Positions 26,040 through 35,796 are shown, counted from the first letter of the stretch. The stretch: DNA of 64,000 nt from Amycolatopsis anabasis (GCF_009765355.1 NZ_VTHK01000027.1:1-64000); one strand, 5' to 3'. Made by a program: numbers and translations. Notes: generated from the sequence alone by a model not told the origin.

Positions 26040-26300
26040 ACCGCGAGTTGCACACTCCGGCACGCGAGTTACACGTTCGGGCACGCGAGTTACACACTCG
26101 GGTACGCGGGTTATCCGCGTGGGACCCCGCAGCGCGCATTCGGGCGGCCGGATGCGCGGTACCCGGCGGGTTCCCGATCGCGGTGGGCGGCGGGAAGCCG
26201 ATCGGTGTCGCGGGTGCCCGAGTGTGTATTTCGGTTGCCTGAGTGTGTGTTTCGCTTACCCGAGTGTGGAGTTCGCTTGCCTGAGTGTGTAGTTCGGCGA
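26040..26300. repeat. ~250-bp compound repeat element, copy B
   Basis: This fills the 26018-26321 gap. Three to four forward 21-bp units (26042-26121), a core at 26122-26215, and four inverted units to 26300. The order and much of the core sequence match copy A at 15.65-15.90 kb. It sits between the convergent PucR gene and the end of the mce operon, so both transcripts run into it. No coding capacity is apparent. Confidence 0.85.
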
Positions 26301-26321
26301 GTTCCCCGTTTCGGTAGGGGA

Positions 26322-26876
26322 TTACCGGGGTTCGAGCGAGGTGATCACCCAGGTGTCGTTCTGGTGTTCGGCGGTGACGGCGAGTTGGGAGGCGGCGGCG
26401 CTGGTGGTGCCGTTGTCGCCGCGGGTCGCGGACTGGTCGAGGAAGACCAGCAGGCGGGCCTGGCCACCGGTCAGCGACTGCACCGCCGAGCCGACGACCC
26501 GGGTGGTCAGCACCAGCTTCTGCTTCGGCGCGAGGTCGCGTACCTGGGCGAAGAGCCGGTGGTAGGCGTCCAGCGCGCCGCCGCGCAGGGCCGCCGCGGC
26601 GGCCTGTTCGGTGACCTCGGTGTGGTCGAACGAGTACGAGAAGATCTTGTTCAGCGAGCTGGTGACCGACGCGTTCACCTCGGCCGTCGCGGCGGCGTCG
26701 AGTTGCGCCCGGTTGCCCGCGCCCTCGAAGGTGCGGGCGGAGTGCGCCGCCAGCGCGAACCAGGCGCCCAGCCCGGCGAGCACCACGGCCACCGCGACGA
26801 GCAGCATCGGCAACCGATTCTCCTTGCGGGGCAAGGGGGTCTCGGCCACGAGTTCCTCGGCGACTTCGACAGTCAT
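26322..26876 (-). CDS. Mce-associated membrane protein 2
   Basis: A 184-residue protein with one membrane helix (LPMLLVAVAVVLAGLGAWFALA at about 23-44) and an extracytoplasmic domain of the Mas/mammalian-NTF2-like type found at the end of actinobacterial mce operons. Its ATG overlaps the preceding stop by ATGA. Such proteins are thought to stabilise or assemble the Mce complex. Last gene of the operon. Confidence 0.85.
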   Translation of the reverse strand: MTVEVAEELVAETPLPRKENRLPMLLVAVAVVLAGLGAWFALAAHSARTFEGAGNRAQLDAAATAEVNASVTSSLNKIFSYSFDHTEVTEQAAAAALRGGALDAYHRLFAQVRDLAPKQKLVLTTRVVGSAVQSLTGGQARLLVFLDQSATRGDNGTTSAAASQLAVTAEHQNDTWVITSLEPR

Positions 26877-27391
26877 CGCGCACCCACCGGGAGCTGGTCG
26901 AGCGCGCTGAGTTTCCAGCCCGCGTCGGTGCGGGTCAGCTGCGCGGTGAAGCGGTTGCGCTTGACCGCCGGCGCGGCGCCCTCCTTGGCCACCGTGATCT
27001 CCACCGAGGCCAGCATCTTCGCGGTGCCCGCGTGCGTGTCCAGTTCGCTCACCGCGGCGTCGAGCACCTTGCCGGTGGCGACCGTGCCGTTCTGCGCCAG
27101 CGAGGTCTTCGTGCCGCCGTCGGTGCGGGCGAGCTGATCGCGCAGCGCCCCGGTCGAGGCGTCCAGCCAGCGCGCGATGCCCTGTTCCACCTGGTGGTAG
27201 TCGAGGGTGCTCAGCTCGGCGATCTGGCGGCGACCGGTGTCCGACACCTCGGCCCGGGTCCGCTGGTAGGCCAGCGAATCGTCCTGTGCCGCGGAGAACC
27301 AGGACCAGCCCGCCCACGCGGCGAAAGCGGCGGCCGCGACGACCAGAACGATCCCCAAGCGCACCAGGGTCTTCCGCTGGGAGGCGATCAT
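26873..27391 (-). CDS. Mce-associated membrane protein 1
   Basis: A 172-residue paralogue-like Mas protein: one N-terminal helix (LVRLGIVLVVAAAAFAAWAG) then an extracytoplasmic domain ending TRTDAGWKLSALDQLPVGAR, the typical C-terminal strand pattern. I use ATG 27391 because it makes the same ATGA overlap as the other junctions; GTG 27403 is also possible. Confidence 0.83.
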   Translation of the reverse strand: MIASQRKTLVRLGIVLVVAAAAFAAWAGWSWFSAAQDDSLAYQRTRAEVSDTGRRQIAELSTLDYHQVEQGIARWLDASTGALRDQLARTDGGTKTSLAQNGTVATGKVLDAAVSELDTHAGTAKMLASVEITVAKEGAAPAVKRNRFTAQLTRTDAGWKLSALDQLPVGAR

Positions 27392-28602
27392 TTCCGTAGC
27401 CACAGCAACTCCTCCAGGCTGGTGGACACGAGCGGCAGCGACGGCACGCCGAGCGGCCCGGACAGCGATCCGGATCCCGGGACCGCGGGCACCGGGATCG
27501 GGCCCTTCGGCGCGTTCTGCGAACCCCGGACCGAGGTCGGGGACCCGGCGGGCAGGGCGCAGCGGGCAGCGGTGTCGAGCGGGAGCGGGGACGTCTCGTC
27601 CGGTGCGCGATGAACGGTCCCCTCGTAGCCCTCGGCGCACGGCGGCGGATCGTTGAAGTTCAGGGTGAGCGCGAACCGGGCGGAGTCCGGGGTGATCGCG
27701 GTCGACACCGCGGCGACCGCCTTGGGCACCGTGACGAACAGGTGCTCGATCCCGTCGATCCGCCCGGCGAACAGGTTCGACGTGGTGAGCAGGTTCGCCA
27801 CCAGCACCGACAGCCCCGGATTGGTGTCGTGCAGCACGCCGGAGAGCTGGGTCGCCGCCTGCGGCGCGGTGGCGATCAGCTTGCGCAGGTCGCCGTCGGA
27901 CTTCGCGAGCTGCTCGGCGAACAGCTTCGCGTTCTGGCTGAACGAACGCCACTGCGCCGAGGAGTCGACCTGCGTGCGCAGGACCGTGGCGCCGTCGTCG
28001 ATCAGCGTGCTGGTCTGCGGCAGGTGCGCGTCCGCGCTCTGCGTGAACGAGGTCGCGGAATCCAGCAGCACCTGCAGGTTCGGCCCCGCGTTCCGCAGCG
28101 CGGCGTCGAATTCGTCGACGACCGTGCGCAGCGAATCGGTCGGCACCGAGGCGTTGAACTCGCTGATGCCGCCGAGCAGGGTCTGCACCGGCAGCGGCAG
28201 CGCGGTCGACTCCTTCGGGATGACCGCGCCGTCGCCGAGGAACGGCCCGTCCTCGGTCCGCGGCTGCAGGTCCACGTACTGCTCGCCGACCGCGGATCGG
28301 TTCGCCACCACGGCCCGCGAGTTGACCGGGATGTCCGGCGCCGAACCGTCGATCCGCAGCTCGGCCTCCATCCCGTCGGCGGTCAGCCGCAGCTCGCCGA
28401 CCCGGCCCACGGTCACCCCGCGGTAGGTGACCTCGCCGTTGGTGAACACCCCGCTGCCGTCCTTGAGCTGCAACCGCACGACATACCCGGTGCCGCCGAA
28501 CAGCCGGTCGACACCCGCGTACTTCCCGCCCACCACGGTCACCGCGGCGAGCGCGATGATCACGAACGCGAGCACCTGGATCCGCACCTTGCGCGTCAGC
28601 AT
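27388..28602 (-). CDS. MCE family protein MceF
   Basis: A 404-residue Mce protein: one N-terminal membrane anchor (RIQVLAFVIIALAAVTVVGG), the MlaD/Mce domain at about 35-115 (GEVTYRGVTVGRVGELRLT), then a long helical region expected to form the lipid-conducting needle, and a Pro-rich tail. Its ATG shares a base with the mceE stop. Sixth of six mce genes, hence F. Confidence 0.93.
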   Translation of the reverse strand: MLTRKVRIQVLAFVIIALAAVTVVGGKYAGVDRLFGGTGYVVRLQLKDGSGVFTNGEVTYRGVTVGRVGELRLTADGMEAELRIDGSAPDIPVNSRAVVANRSAVGEQYVDLQPRTEDGPFLGDGAVIPKESTALPLPVQTLLGGISEFNASVPTDSLRTVVDEFDAALRNAGPNLQVLLDSATSFTQSADAHLPQTSTLIDDGATVLRTQVDSSAQWRSFSQNAKLFAEQLAKSDGDLRKLIATAPQAATQLSGVLHDTNPGLSVLVANLLTTSNLFAGRIDGIEHLFVTVPKAVAAVSTAITPDSARFALTLNFNDPPPCAEGYEGTVHRAPDETSPLPLDTAARCALPAGSPTSVRGSQNAPKGPIPVPAVPGSGSLSGPLGVPSLPLVSTSLEELLWLRK

Positions 28603-29654
28603 CAGCGGGGACCTCCCTGCGCCTGACCCGTGACCGGGAGCGGCAGGGGCGGATCGGGCAGCGGCATCCCCGGCGCGGGGGTCACCGAGGCGAAGAGGTT
28701 CATGAAGTCGCCCTTCAGCCCGTCCAGCGCCGCGTCGGTGAACGGGAACGTGGGCAGGAGTTCCAGCGACTTCGGCAGGCTCTGCCCGGCTTCGGCGAGC
28801 CGTCGCAGGATGGGCGCCAGCGCGGTGAGGTCGGCGACCAGATCGTCGCGGCTCTTGTTGATGGTGTCCACCGCCACCGTGGACAGCCGGTCCAGCGACC
28901 GCAGCATGGTCACCAGCGAGGTGCGCTGGTCGCTCAGGGTCCGCAGGCCCGGGGTGAGGTCGGTGAGCGCGCCGGAGATCTGCTGCTGACGGCGAGCCAG
29001 GGTGGCGGACAGCTGGTCGAGCCCGTCCAGCGCCTCGGTGATCTCGCCCCGGTGCGAGTCCAGATCGGTCACCAACTTGTCCACATTGGACAGGAACGAG
29101 CGGATCTGGGACTCGTTGCCGTGCATGACCTTGGTCAGCTCCTGGTTGATCGTCTGGAGCTGGCCGATCCCGCCGCCGTTGAGCAGCAGGGATAACGCGC
29201 CGAAGACCTCCTCGACCTCGGGGTTGCGGTTGGTGCGCTCCAGCGCGATCGTCGCGCCGTCGGCGAGCCGGTCCTGCGCGGCCGCGGTCTCGGGTGCGGC
29301 GAGTTCGACGAACTTCTCGCCCAGCAGGCTGGACTGCCGCAGCCGGGCCACCGCGTTGGCCGGGAGCGAAACGTCCCCGTTGACCGCCAGCACCGCCTCG
29401 GCGGTCCAGCCGTCGGCGCCGAGCCGGATCGACTCGACCCGGCCGACGGCGACGTCGTTGACCTTCACCGCCGCCTGCGGGACCAGATCGAGCAGGTCCG
29501 CGAACTGCACGGTGATCCGCACCGGGCGCTGCCCGAGATCGGCCCCGCCGGGCAGCGGCAGATCGTAGATGCCGGTGAACTCGCCCGCCGAGCAGCCGGT
29601 GAGCACCCCGGCGGAGAGCAGCAGGGCGGCGAGGAAGGCGCGGGTCCGATTCAT
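28602..29654 (-). CDS. MCE family lipoprotein MceE
   Basis: A 350-residue Mce subunit and the only one with a lipoprotein signal: LLLSAGVLTGC gives a lipobox with Cys at about residue 21, as in LprK-type MceE proteins. The MlaD domain follows (KVNDVAVGRVESIRLG) and then the long helical needle segment. ATGA overlap with mceD; TGATG with mceF. Confidence 0.94.
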   Translation of the reverse strand: MNRTRAFLAALLLSAGVLTGCSAGEFTGIYDLPLPGGADLGQRPVRITVQFADLLDLVPQAAVKVNDVAVGRVESIRLGADGWTAEAVLAVNGDVSLPANAVARLRQSSLLGEKFVELAAPETAAAQDRLADGATIALERTNRNPEVEEVFGALSLLLNGGGIGQLQTINQELTKVMHGNESQIRSFLSNVDKLVTDLDSHRGEITEALDGLDQLSATLARRQQQISGALTDLTPGLRTLSDQRTSLVTMLRSLDRLSTVAVDTINKSRDDLVADLTALAPILRRLAEAGQSLPKSLELLPTFPFTDAALDGLKGDFMNLFASVTPAPGMPLPDPPLPLPVTGQAQGGPR

Positions 29655-30787
29655 TTCGCACCACCGACATAAGTGGCGCCGGAGACCGGCAACGGCAGCG
29701 GCGGCGCCGAAGCCGGGGGCGGCGCGCCGTCCGGCACCGCGGTCAGCCCCCGCGGCGCGGCGGGGCAGCCGCCCAGCGCGCCCGGCGTGGCGCAGGACAC
29801 GGCCGCGGCACTCGGCGGGTAGTACTCCAGGACGTTCGTGCGGCCCACCAGCGACCGGGTTTTCGGGTCGTAGGCGCCGAGCGCGTTGGTCACCGCCAGC
29901 GGCATGGTGTCCAGCGCCTCGGCGAGCGAGGCCCGGCGGTCCACCAACTGCTGGGTGGTCTGCGCCAACTTGTCCACATTGGACTTGATCAGGGTGCGGT
30001 TGTCCCGGATGAACGCCTGGATCTCGCCGAGCGCCCCGCCGAGCGTGTTCAGCGCGCCGGCCAGCTCGGTGCGGTCGGCGGCGAGGTTCCGCGTCACCGT
30101 GGCCAGCTGGTCGTTGACCCGCCGCACCTGGTCGTCGTTCCCGGCCAGCATGCTGGTGAACTTCTGCAGTTCGTCGATCGTGCCGAACAGGTCGTTCTTC
30201 GAATCGGCCAGGGTCCGCGCCAGATCGGCGAAGTTGCGGACCGTCTCGTTGAACGACCGGCCGTTCCCGGCCAGGTTCGCCGCACCGGTGTTGAGCAGAT
30301 CGGACAGCGCGCCGTTCGCGTTGGCGCCGTTCGGCCCGAGCGACCGGGTGAGGGTGTTCAGGCTCGCGTACAGCTCGTCCAGCTCGACCGGGGTCGCGGT
30401 GCGCGTCGCGGGAATGACCCCGCCGTCGGCCAGCCGGGGCCCGCCGCGCGCCAGGGTGGAGAACTGGACGTACCGGTCGGCCACCACGCTGGGCGCGATC
30501 ACCACGGCGTTGGTGGTGGCGGCGACCGGCGCGTCGTGGTCGACGGTCATCGCCACTTCGACCTGTTCGCCGCGCGGGGTGACCGACTCGACCTGACCGA
30601 TGCGCACGCCGAGCAGCCGGACGTCCGAACCGGTGTACACGCCGACCGCGCGGGTGAAGTAGGCGGTGACGCGCTTGTCCCCGTCGCCGGAGAAGATCCA
30701 CCACAGACCGCCCGCGACGACCAGGCCGAGGACCGCGAACACGGTCACGATCCGGCTGATCCGCAGGCCCAGGCGGGTGCTGGTCAT
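29651..30787 (-). CDS. MCE family protein MceD
   Basis: A 378-residue Mce subunit. N-terminal anchor (IVTVFAVLGLVVAGGLWWIF), MlaD domain (YTGSDVRLLGVRIGQVESVTP), helical needle region rich in LADSKNDLF-type heptads, and a Pro-rich tail ending GATYVGGAK. ATGA overlaps on both sides. Confidence 0.93.
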   Translation of the reverse strand: MTSTRLGLRISRIVTVFAVLGLVVAGGLWWIFSGDGDKRVTAYFTRAVGVYTGSDVRLLGVRIGQVESVTPRGEQVEVAMTVDHDAPVAATTNAVVIAPSVVADRYVQFSTLARGGPRLADGGVIPATRTATPVELDELYASLNTLTRSLGPNGANANGALSDLLNTGAANLAGNGRSFNETVRNFADLARTLADSKNDLFGTIDELQKFTSMLAGNDDQVRRVNDQLATVTRNLAADRTELAGALNTLGGALGEIQAFIRDNRTLIKSNVDKLAQTTQQLVDRRASLAEALDTMPLAVTNALGAYDPKTRSLVGRTNVLEYYPPSAAAVSCATPGALGGCPAAPRGLTAVPDGAPPPASAPPLPLPVSGATYVGGAK

Positions 30788-31770
30788 CTGCCACCCCCTC
30801 CCGGCACCATGCAGCGGGTGCGGTTCTCCGGGACCAGGCCGCAGACGTAGGTGTCGATCCAGCGGCCGTTGCCCAGGGTGTTGTTCGCCAGCCGGAAGTA
30901 CGGCCCGGCCAGCTCCAGGCCCTTGTCGATGTTCGCCGACTGCCGTCGCAGGATGTCGGTGACGGTCCCGAGCTGGGCCAGCGCCGGGCCGAGCTGCCGG
31001 TTGTTGTCGGCGACCAGCCCGGACAGCTGCCGGGCGAGGTCCTGGGTGCCGGTGAGCAGCGCGTGGATCGCGTCGCGGCGGTTGCTCAGCTCGGTGAGCA
31101 GCAGGTTGCCGTCGCCGAGCAGCTTCTCGAAATCGGCGTTGGATCCGGCCAGCGTTCCGGTGATGGTCCGGGTGTTGCGCAGGAGTTCGGCGAGCTCGTC
31201 GTCGCGGGAGGCGACCGTCTTGGACAGCGCGGTGAGCCCGTCCAGCGCGGTGCGCACGTGCTCGGGCGTGCCCTTGAAGGTGTCCGAAATGGACTGGAAG
31301 CTCCGCGCCAGCTGTTCGGTGTCGATCGCGCCGACCGTGCCGGCCAGCCCGTTGAACGCCTCGGTGACGTCGTAGGGCGTGACCGTGCGGCTGCGCGGGA
31401 TCGGCTGGGCCGGGTCCTGGTCGGCGTCGCCGATCGGGTGCAGTGCGAGGAACTTGCGGCCCAGCAGCGTCTTGATCTTGATCTCGGCGGAGGTCTTGTT
31501 GCCGATCCACGCGTCCTTGACCCGGAAGCTCACCACCACGTGGTCCTCGGCGAGTTCGACGTCGGCCACCTCGCCGACCTTGATCCCGGCCACCCGCACC
31601 TCGTCGTCCGGCTGCAGCCCGGCCGCCTCGCCGAACTCGGCCTGGTAGGTCGTCCCGCCACCGATGATCGGCAGATCCTCGTAGTAGAAGGTGGCCGTCA
31701 GCGCCGCGGCGAGCACGACGCTGCCGACCGCGCCGAGGACGAACGGATTGCGTTCGCGGAAGGACTTCAT
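30784..31770 (-). CDS. MCE family protein MceC
   Basis: A 328-residue Mce subunit with an N-terminal helix (PFVLGAVGSVVLAAALTATF), MlaD domain (GLQPDDEVRVAGIKVGEVADVEL; KIKTLLGRKFLAL) and helical needle region. Shortest of the six, lacking a long tail. The C-terminus has a Cys pair (CGLVPENRTRC). ATGA overlaps on both sides. Confidence 0.93.
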   Translation of the reverse strand: MKSFRERNPFVLGAVGSVVLAAALTATFYYEDLPIIGGGTTYQAEFGEAAGLQPDDEVRVAGIKVGEVADVELAEDHVVVSFRVKDAWIGNKTSAEIKIKTLLGRKFLALHPIGDADQDPAQPIPRSRTVTPYDVTEAFNGLAGTVGAIDTEQLARSFQSISDTFKGTPEHVRTALDGLTALSKTVASRDDELAELLRNTRTITGTLAGSNADFEKLLGDGNLLLTELSNRRDAIHALLTGTQDLARQLSGLVADNNRQLGPALAQLGTVTDILRRQSANIDKGLELAGPYFRLANNTLGNGRWIDTYVCGLVPENRTRCMVPGGGGR

Positions 31771-32771
31771 CGCTGGCACCTCGACAGGGGCAGGATCACG
31801 GGAGGCGGCGGCGACGGGGTGTTCACCTTCGCCTCGCAGAGGAAGAGGTTGAGCCACGAGCCGTAGCTCGCGGTCCGGCCGATCGCGGTGAACTTCTCCG
31901 GCAGCAGGGTGAGGAAGCGTTCGAGATCGGCGGACGAACCGGCCAGGTTCTCGGACACCTTCCCGAGCCCGGTGATGTTGTCCTTGAGCGGCGGCCGGGC
32001 CGCTTCGAGCAGTCCGGCGGTCGCGGTGGTCAGGCCGCCGAGCCCGTCGACCGCCTCACCGATGGCGGTCCGGTCCTCGGCCAGGCCGGAGACGAGCGCC
32101 CGCACGGTGGAGATCAGGTTCGACAGCGCGTCGCCCTTGGCGTTGATCGTCTTCAGCACCGAGTTGAGGTTGGTGATCACGTCACCGATCACCTTGTCCC
32201 GGCTCGCCAGTGTGGCGGTCAGCGATCCGGTGTGCGCCAGCAGGCTTTCCACGGTCCCGCCTTCGCCCTGCAACACCTGCACGATCTCGCCGGAGAGCTG
32301 GTTGACGTCGTTCGGCGACAGGGCCTGGAACAGCGGTTTGAACCCGTTGAACAGATCGGTCAGATCCAGCGCGGGGGTGGTCCGCTCCAGCGGGATCTCC
32401 GCGCCGGGAGCCAGCGCGCCCGGCGCGCCCTTGCCGCGTTCCAGCGCGATGTAGCGCTGGCCGACCATGTTGCGGTACTTGATGACCGCGGTGACGTCGG
32501 CGGGGAGTTTCCGGCCGCGGTCGACCGAGAAGGTGACGCTCGCGATGTGCTGGTCGACGACCTCGAGTTCGTCGATCTGGCCGACCCGCACCCCGGAGAT
32601 GCGCACGTCGTCGCCGGTGTTGAGCGAGGTGGCGTCGGTGAACCGGGCCCGGTAGGTGTCGGTGTCACCGAGTCCGGTGTTGGCGATCGAGACCGCGAGG
32701 AGCACCGTGGCCAGCCCGGTCACCAGGACGAAGATCAGCCCTTTGATCAGCGGGGACGCCATCTTCCTCAT
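31767..32771 (-). CDS. MCE family protein MceB
   Basis: A 334-residue Mce subunit: anchor helix (LIKGLIFVLVTGLATVLLAVS), MlaD domain (LNTGDDVRISGVRVGQIDELEV; KYRNMVGQRYIAL) and needle helices, ending in a short Pro-rich tail. ATGA overlaps on both sides. Confidence 0.93.
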   Translation of the reverse strand: MRKMASPLIKGLIFVLVTGLATVLLAVSIANTGLGDTDTYRARFTDATSLNTGDDVRISGVRVGQIDELEVVDQHIASVTFSVDRGRKLPADVTAVIKYRNMVGQRYIALERGKGAPGALAPGAEIPLERTTPALDLTDLFNGFKPLFQALSPNDVNQLSGEIVQVLQGEGGTVESLLAHTGSLTATLASRDKVIGDVITNLNSVLKTINAKGDALSNLISTVRALVSGLAEDRTAIGEAVDGLGGLTTATAGLLEAARPPLKDNITGLGKVSENLAGSSADLERFLTLLPEKFTAIGRTASYGSWLNLFLCEAKVNTPSPPPPVILPLSRCQR

Positions 32772-34036
32772 TTGAGGGTCACCTCCGTCCCGCGATACAG
32801 GGGACCGACGAGGACGCTGCTCCACCCGGGAACCTGGCCGGGCGCGACGCCGAGCGAGGGGGCGACCAGACCGGCGATCAGCTCGCGTTCCTGCGGCGAG
32901 TTGGGCAGGCCGAGCCCGTCGCCGGAAACCAGGGGATGAGCCGCGGAACCCGGCTCGGCCGCGGCCACCCCCGCGGCAGGCGTGACCCCGCTCGGGTAGC
33001 AGCGCGGCCCACCCTTGGCGTTGTAGACCGGATCGTCCTGGCCGGGGAGGTACTTGCCGGTGTCCGGGATGATCCGCACTTCGACCTGCATGCCGGGCTT
33101 CGCCGAGTCCTTGCCGAAGAAGCGGTCCAGGGACGGTTTCAGCGCGGTCAGCGCGTCGAGCGTGCACGGGAAGCTGGGCGAGTACCGCGCGGCGAGTTCC
33201 AGCGGTGCGCGGCTCGCCGCGGACAGCCGGATGAGGTTGTCCTTGTTGTCGCGCAGGAACGCGGTCGTGTCCTGGCTGGACGAGGTGACCCGGTCGTAGA
33301 GCCCGCCGAGTTCGGCCCGCTTGTCCGACACCGTCCGCAGGGTGACCGCCGCGCTGGTGAGCGAGTCCAGCACGTCCGGCGCGATGTCGCCGTAGAGCTT
33401 GCTCACCTCGGCCAGATCGCGGATGTTCTCGTTGAGCCGGGGCAGGTTCGGGTTGAACTTCTCCAGGTAGTTCGCCGCGGTGACGAGCGTGTCGCCGATC
33501 TGGTCGCCGCGCCCGCGCAGCGCGGTGGAGATCGCGGTCAGGGTGGTGGCGAGTTTCTGCGGCTGGACCGCCTTGAGCACCGGCAGCAGGTTGTCGAACA
33601 CCTTCTCCAGCTCGATCGCGTTGCCCGAACGGTCCTGCGGGATCACGTCCCCCGCGGCGATCGGCGGGGCCGCGGTTCTGTCCGGAATGGACAGTTGGAC
33701 GTACCGCTCGCCGAACAGCGTCTTGGGGATGAGCAGGGCGGACACGTCCTTCGGCAGGTGGGCGATCTTGCCCGGCTCCAGGGCCAGTTCGATCTCCGCG
33801 CCGGTGCCGGTGCTGGTGATCCGGCGGACTTCGCCGACCACCACCCCGCGCGCCTTCACCTCGGAGGTCACGTGCAGCTGGTTGCCGATCCGGTCGGTGC
33901 GCAGGGTCACCGGGACCGAGGTGACGAAGTCCTTGTTGTAGACCTTGATCGACAGCGTGATGAGCGCCGCCATCACCAGCAGGAAGACCAGCCCGGCCGT
34001 GCGCAGCCGGAGTTTCCGCAACCCTGGCCTGCTCAT
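32768..34036 (-). CDS. MCE family protein MceA
   Basis: A 422-residue Mce subunit, first after the permeases. Anchor helix (TAGLVFLLVMAALITLSIKV), MlaD domain (EVKARGVVVGEVRRITS; IPKTLFGERYVQLSIP), a long needle region, and a C-terminal extension of about 90 residues with Cys-containing and Pro-rich parts. Its ATG overlaps the yrbEB stop (ATGA). Confidence 0.93.
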   Translation of the reverse strand: MSRPGLRKLRLRTAGLVFLLVMAALITLSIKVYNKDFVTSVPVTLRTDRIGNQLHVTSEVKARGVVVGEVRRITSTGTGAEIELALEPGKIAHLPKDVSALLIPKTLFGERYVQLSIPDRTAAPPIAAGDVIPQDRSGNAIELEKVFDNLLPVLKAVQPQKLATTLTAISTALRGRGDQIGDTLVTAANYLEKFNPNLPRLNENIRDLAEVSKLYGDIAPDVLDSLTSAAVTLRTVSDKRAELGGLYDRVTSSSQDTTAFLRDNKDNLIRLSAASRAPLELAARYSPSFPCTLDALTALKPSLDRFFGKDSAKPGMQVEVRIIPDTGKYLPGQDDPVYNAKGGPRCYPSGVTPAAGVAAAEPGSAAHPLVSGDGLGLPNSPQERELIAGLVAPSLGVAPGQVPGWSSVLVGPLYRGTEVTLK

Positions 34037-34875
34037 CCGGCCACCTTCACGGTGGTCGTGGCGCCCCAGATCGCGAGGCTGAGGAAGAAGTCGAGCAGGC
34101 TGATCGCCACGATCGCGGTGCGCACCGCCCGGCCGACCGCGACGCCGACCCCCGCCGGGCCGCCGGTGGCGCGGAAACCGTAGAAGCAGTGGGCCATCAC
34201 CACGACGACGCTGAAGATGAGCACCTTGCCGAAGGACCACAGCACGTCGACCGGGGGCAGGAACAGCGTGAAGTAGTGGTCGTAGGTCCCGGCCGACTGC
34301 CCGAAGAACCACACGGTCACCTGCCGCGAGGCGATATACGAGGTGAGCAGCCCGATGGCGTAGAGCGGGATGACCGCGACGAACCCGGCGATGATCCGGG
34401 TGGTCACCAGGTACGGCACGCTGGGCACGCCCATCACCTCGAGCGCGTCGATCTCCTCGGAGATCCGCATCGCGCCCAGTTGCGCGGTGAAACCGCAGCC
34501 GACGGTCGCGGACAGCGCGAGCCCGGCGACCAGCGGGGCGATCTCGCGGGTGTTGAAGTAGGCGGAGATGAACCCGGCGAACGCCGAGGTGCCGACCTGG
34601 TTGAGCGCGGCGTACCCCTGCAGCCCGACGACGGTGCCGGTGAACACCGTCATCCCGATCATCACGCCGATCGTGCCGCCGATGACCGCCAGGGCGCCGC
34701 TGCCGAAGCTGACCTCGGCGAGCAGCCGGGTGATCTCCTTGACATACCGGCGCAGCGCCCGCGGGATCCACGCCAGCGACTTCAGGTAGAAGAAGATCTG
34801 GTCGCCGAGGGTGTCCAGAAAGGACAGCCGCCGATCGACCGATTCGTACGCGCGCCTGCCGAAACTGGTCGTCAT
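34033..34875 (-). CDS. MlaE/YrbE-type permease B of the mce operon
   Basis: A 280-residue integral membrane permease of the MlaE family, with five to six helices and the conserved loop ATVGCGFTAQLGAMRISEEIDALEVMG, the EIDALE coupling segment. With its partner it forms the inner-membrane channel that a shared MceG-type ATPase energises; no such ATPase is in this window, as usual since it is encoded elsewhere. Its start is 6 nt after the yrbEA stop. Confidence 0.94.
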   Translation of the reverse strand: MTTSFGRRAYESVDRRLSFLDTLGDQIFFYLKSLAWIPRALRRYVKEITRLLAEVSFGSGALAVIGGTIGVMIGMTVFTGTVVGLQGYAALNQVGTSAFAGFISAYFNTREIAPLVAGLALSATVGCGFTAQLGAMRISEEIDALEVMGVPSVPYLVTTRIIAGFVAVIPLYAIGLLTSYIASRQVTVWFFGQSAGTYDHYFTLFLPPVDVLWSFGKVLIFSVVVVMAHCFYGFRATGGPAGVGVAVGRAVRTAIVAISLLDFFLSLAIWGATTTVKVAG

Positions 34876-34881
34876 CGCCGG

Positions 34882-35679
34882 TCACATCCCCTTCGGCGGC
34901 ACGAGCTGGAGGTAGAGCGTGGACAGCACCAGGTTCAGCAGGAACAGCAGCAGGAAGGTGATGACCACCGACTGGTTCACCGCGTCGCCCACGCCCTTCG
35001 GGCCGCCCTTGGGGTTCAGGCCCCGGTAGGAGGCGACGATCCCGGCGACGAAGCCGAACACGATCGCCTTGATCTCGCTGATCCACAGGTCGGGCAGCTG
35101 GGCCAGCGCGGAGAAGCTGGCGAGGTACGCGCCGGGTGTGCCGCCCTGCAGGATCACGTTGAAGAAGTAGCCGCCGAGCACGCCGACGACGCTCACCATG
35201 CCGTTGAGGAACGCCGCCACCCCCATCGCGGCGAGCACGCGGGGCACCACGAGCCGCTGGATCGGGGAGACGCCGAGCACCTCCATCGCGTCGATCTCCT
35301 CGCGGATCGTGCGGGAACCGAGGTCGGCGCACATCGCCGAACCGCCCGCGCCCGCGATGAGCAGCGCGGTGACGATCGGGCTGGCCTGCTGGACGATGGC
35401 CAGCGTGCTCGCCGCGCCGGTGAACGACTGGGCGCCGATCTGCGTGGTGAGCGAGCCGACGTGCAGCGCGATCACCGCGCCGAACGGGATGGCGACCAGC
35501 GCGGTCGGCAGGATCGAGACGCTGGCGATGAACCAGAACTGCTGGATGAATTCGCGGAACTGGAACGGCCGCTTGAACGTGTACCGGCCGACCTCCAGGC
35601 CGAGCGCGTACAGCCTCCCCGTTTCGCGGATCGCCCCGGCGCCGGGGAAGGAGGATGCCCGGGTGGTCCTGGTTCCCAC
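34882..35679 (-). CDS. MlaE/YrbE-type permease A of the mce operon
   Basis: A 265-residue permease, first gene of the ten-gene mce operon. The coupling segment is GGSAMCADLGSRTIREEIDAMEVLG and the terminal helices contain LLLFLLNLVLSTLYLQLVP. I place the start at GTG 35679, 4 nt after GAGGAGG (35690-35684); the adjacent GTG 35682 and ATG 35706 are in frame, but the first is too close to that site and the second lacks one. The expected substrates of such systems are lipids or sterols; nothing here decides which. Confidence 0.92.
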   Translation of the reverse strand: MGTRTTRASSFPGAGAIRETGRLYALGLEVGRYTFKRPFQFREFIQQFWFIASVSILPTALVAIPFGAVIALHVGSLTTQIGAQSFTGAASTLAIVQQASPIVTALLIAGAGGSAMCADLGSRTIREEIDAMEVLGVSPIQRLVVPRVLAAMGVAAFLNGMVSVVGVLGGYFFNVILQGGTPGAYLASFSALAQLPDLWISEIKAIVFGFVAGIVASYRGLNPKGGPKGVGDAVNQSVVITFLLLFLLNLVLSTLYLQLVPPKGM

Positions 35680-35796
35680 CACACCTCCTCTGCTTCTGCT
35701 CGCCATCCGCGGCGAAAACGCCGAAATCGCTTTTCGATACTCCATTTGGCGGAAGGCAACGAAACCCGAATGGGCCGACTGTTGACGTGCAATTCC

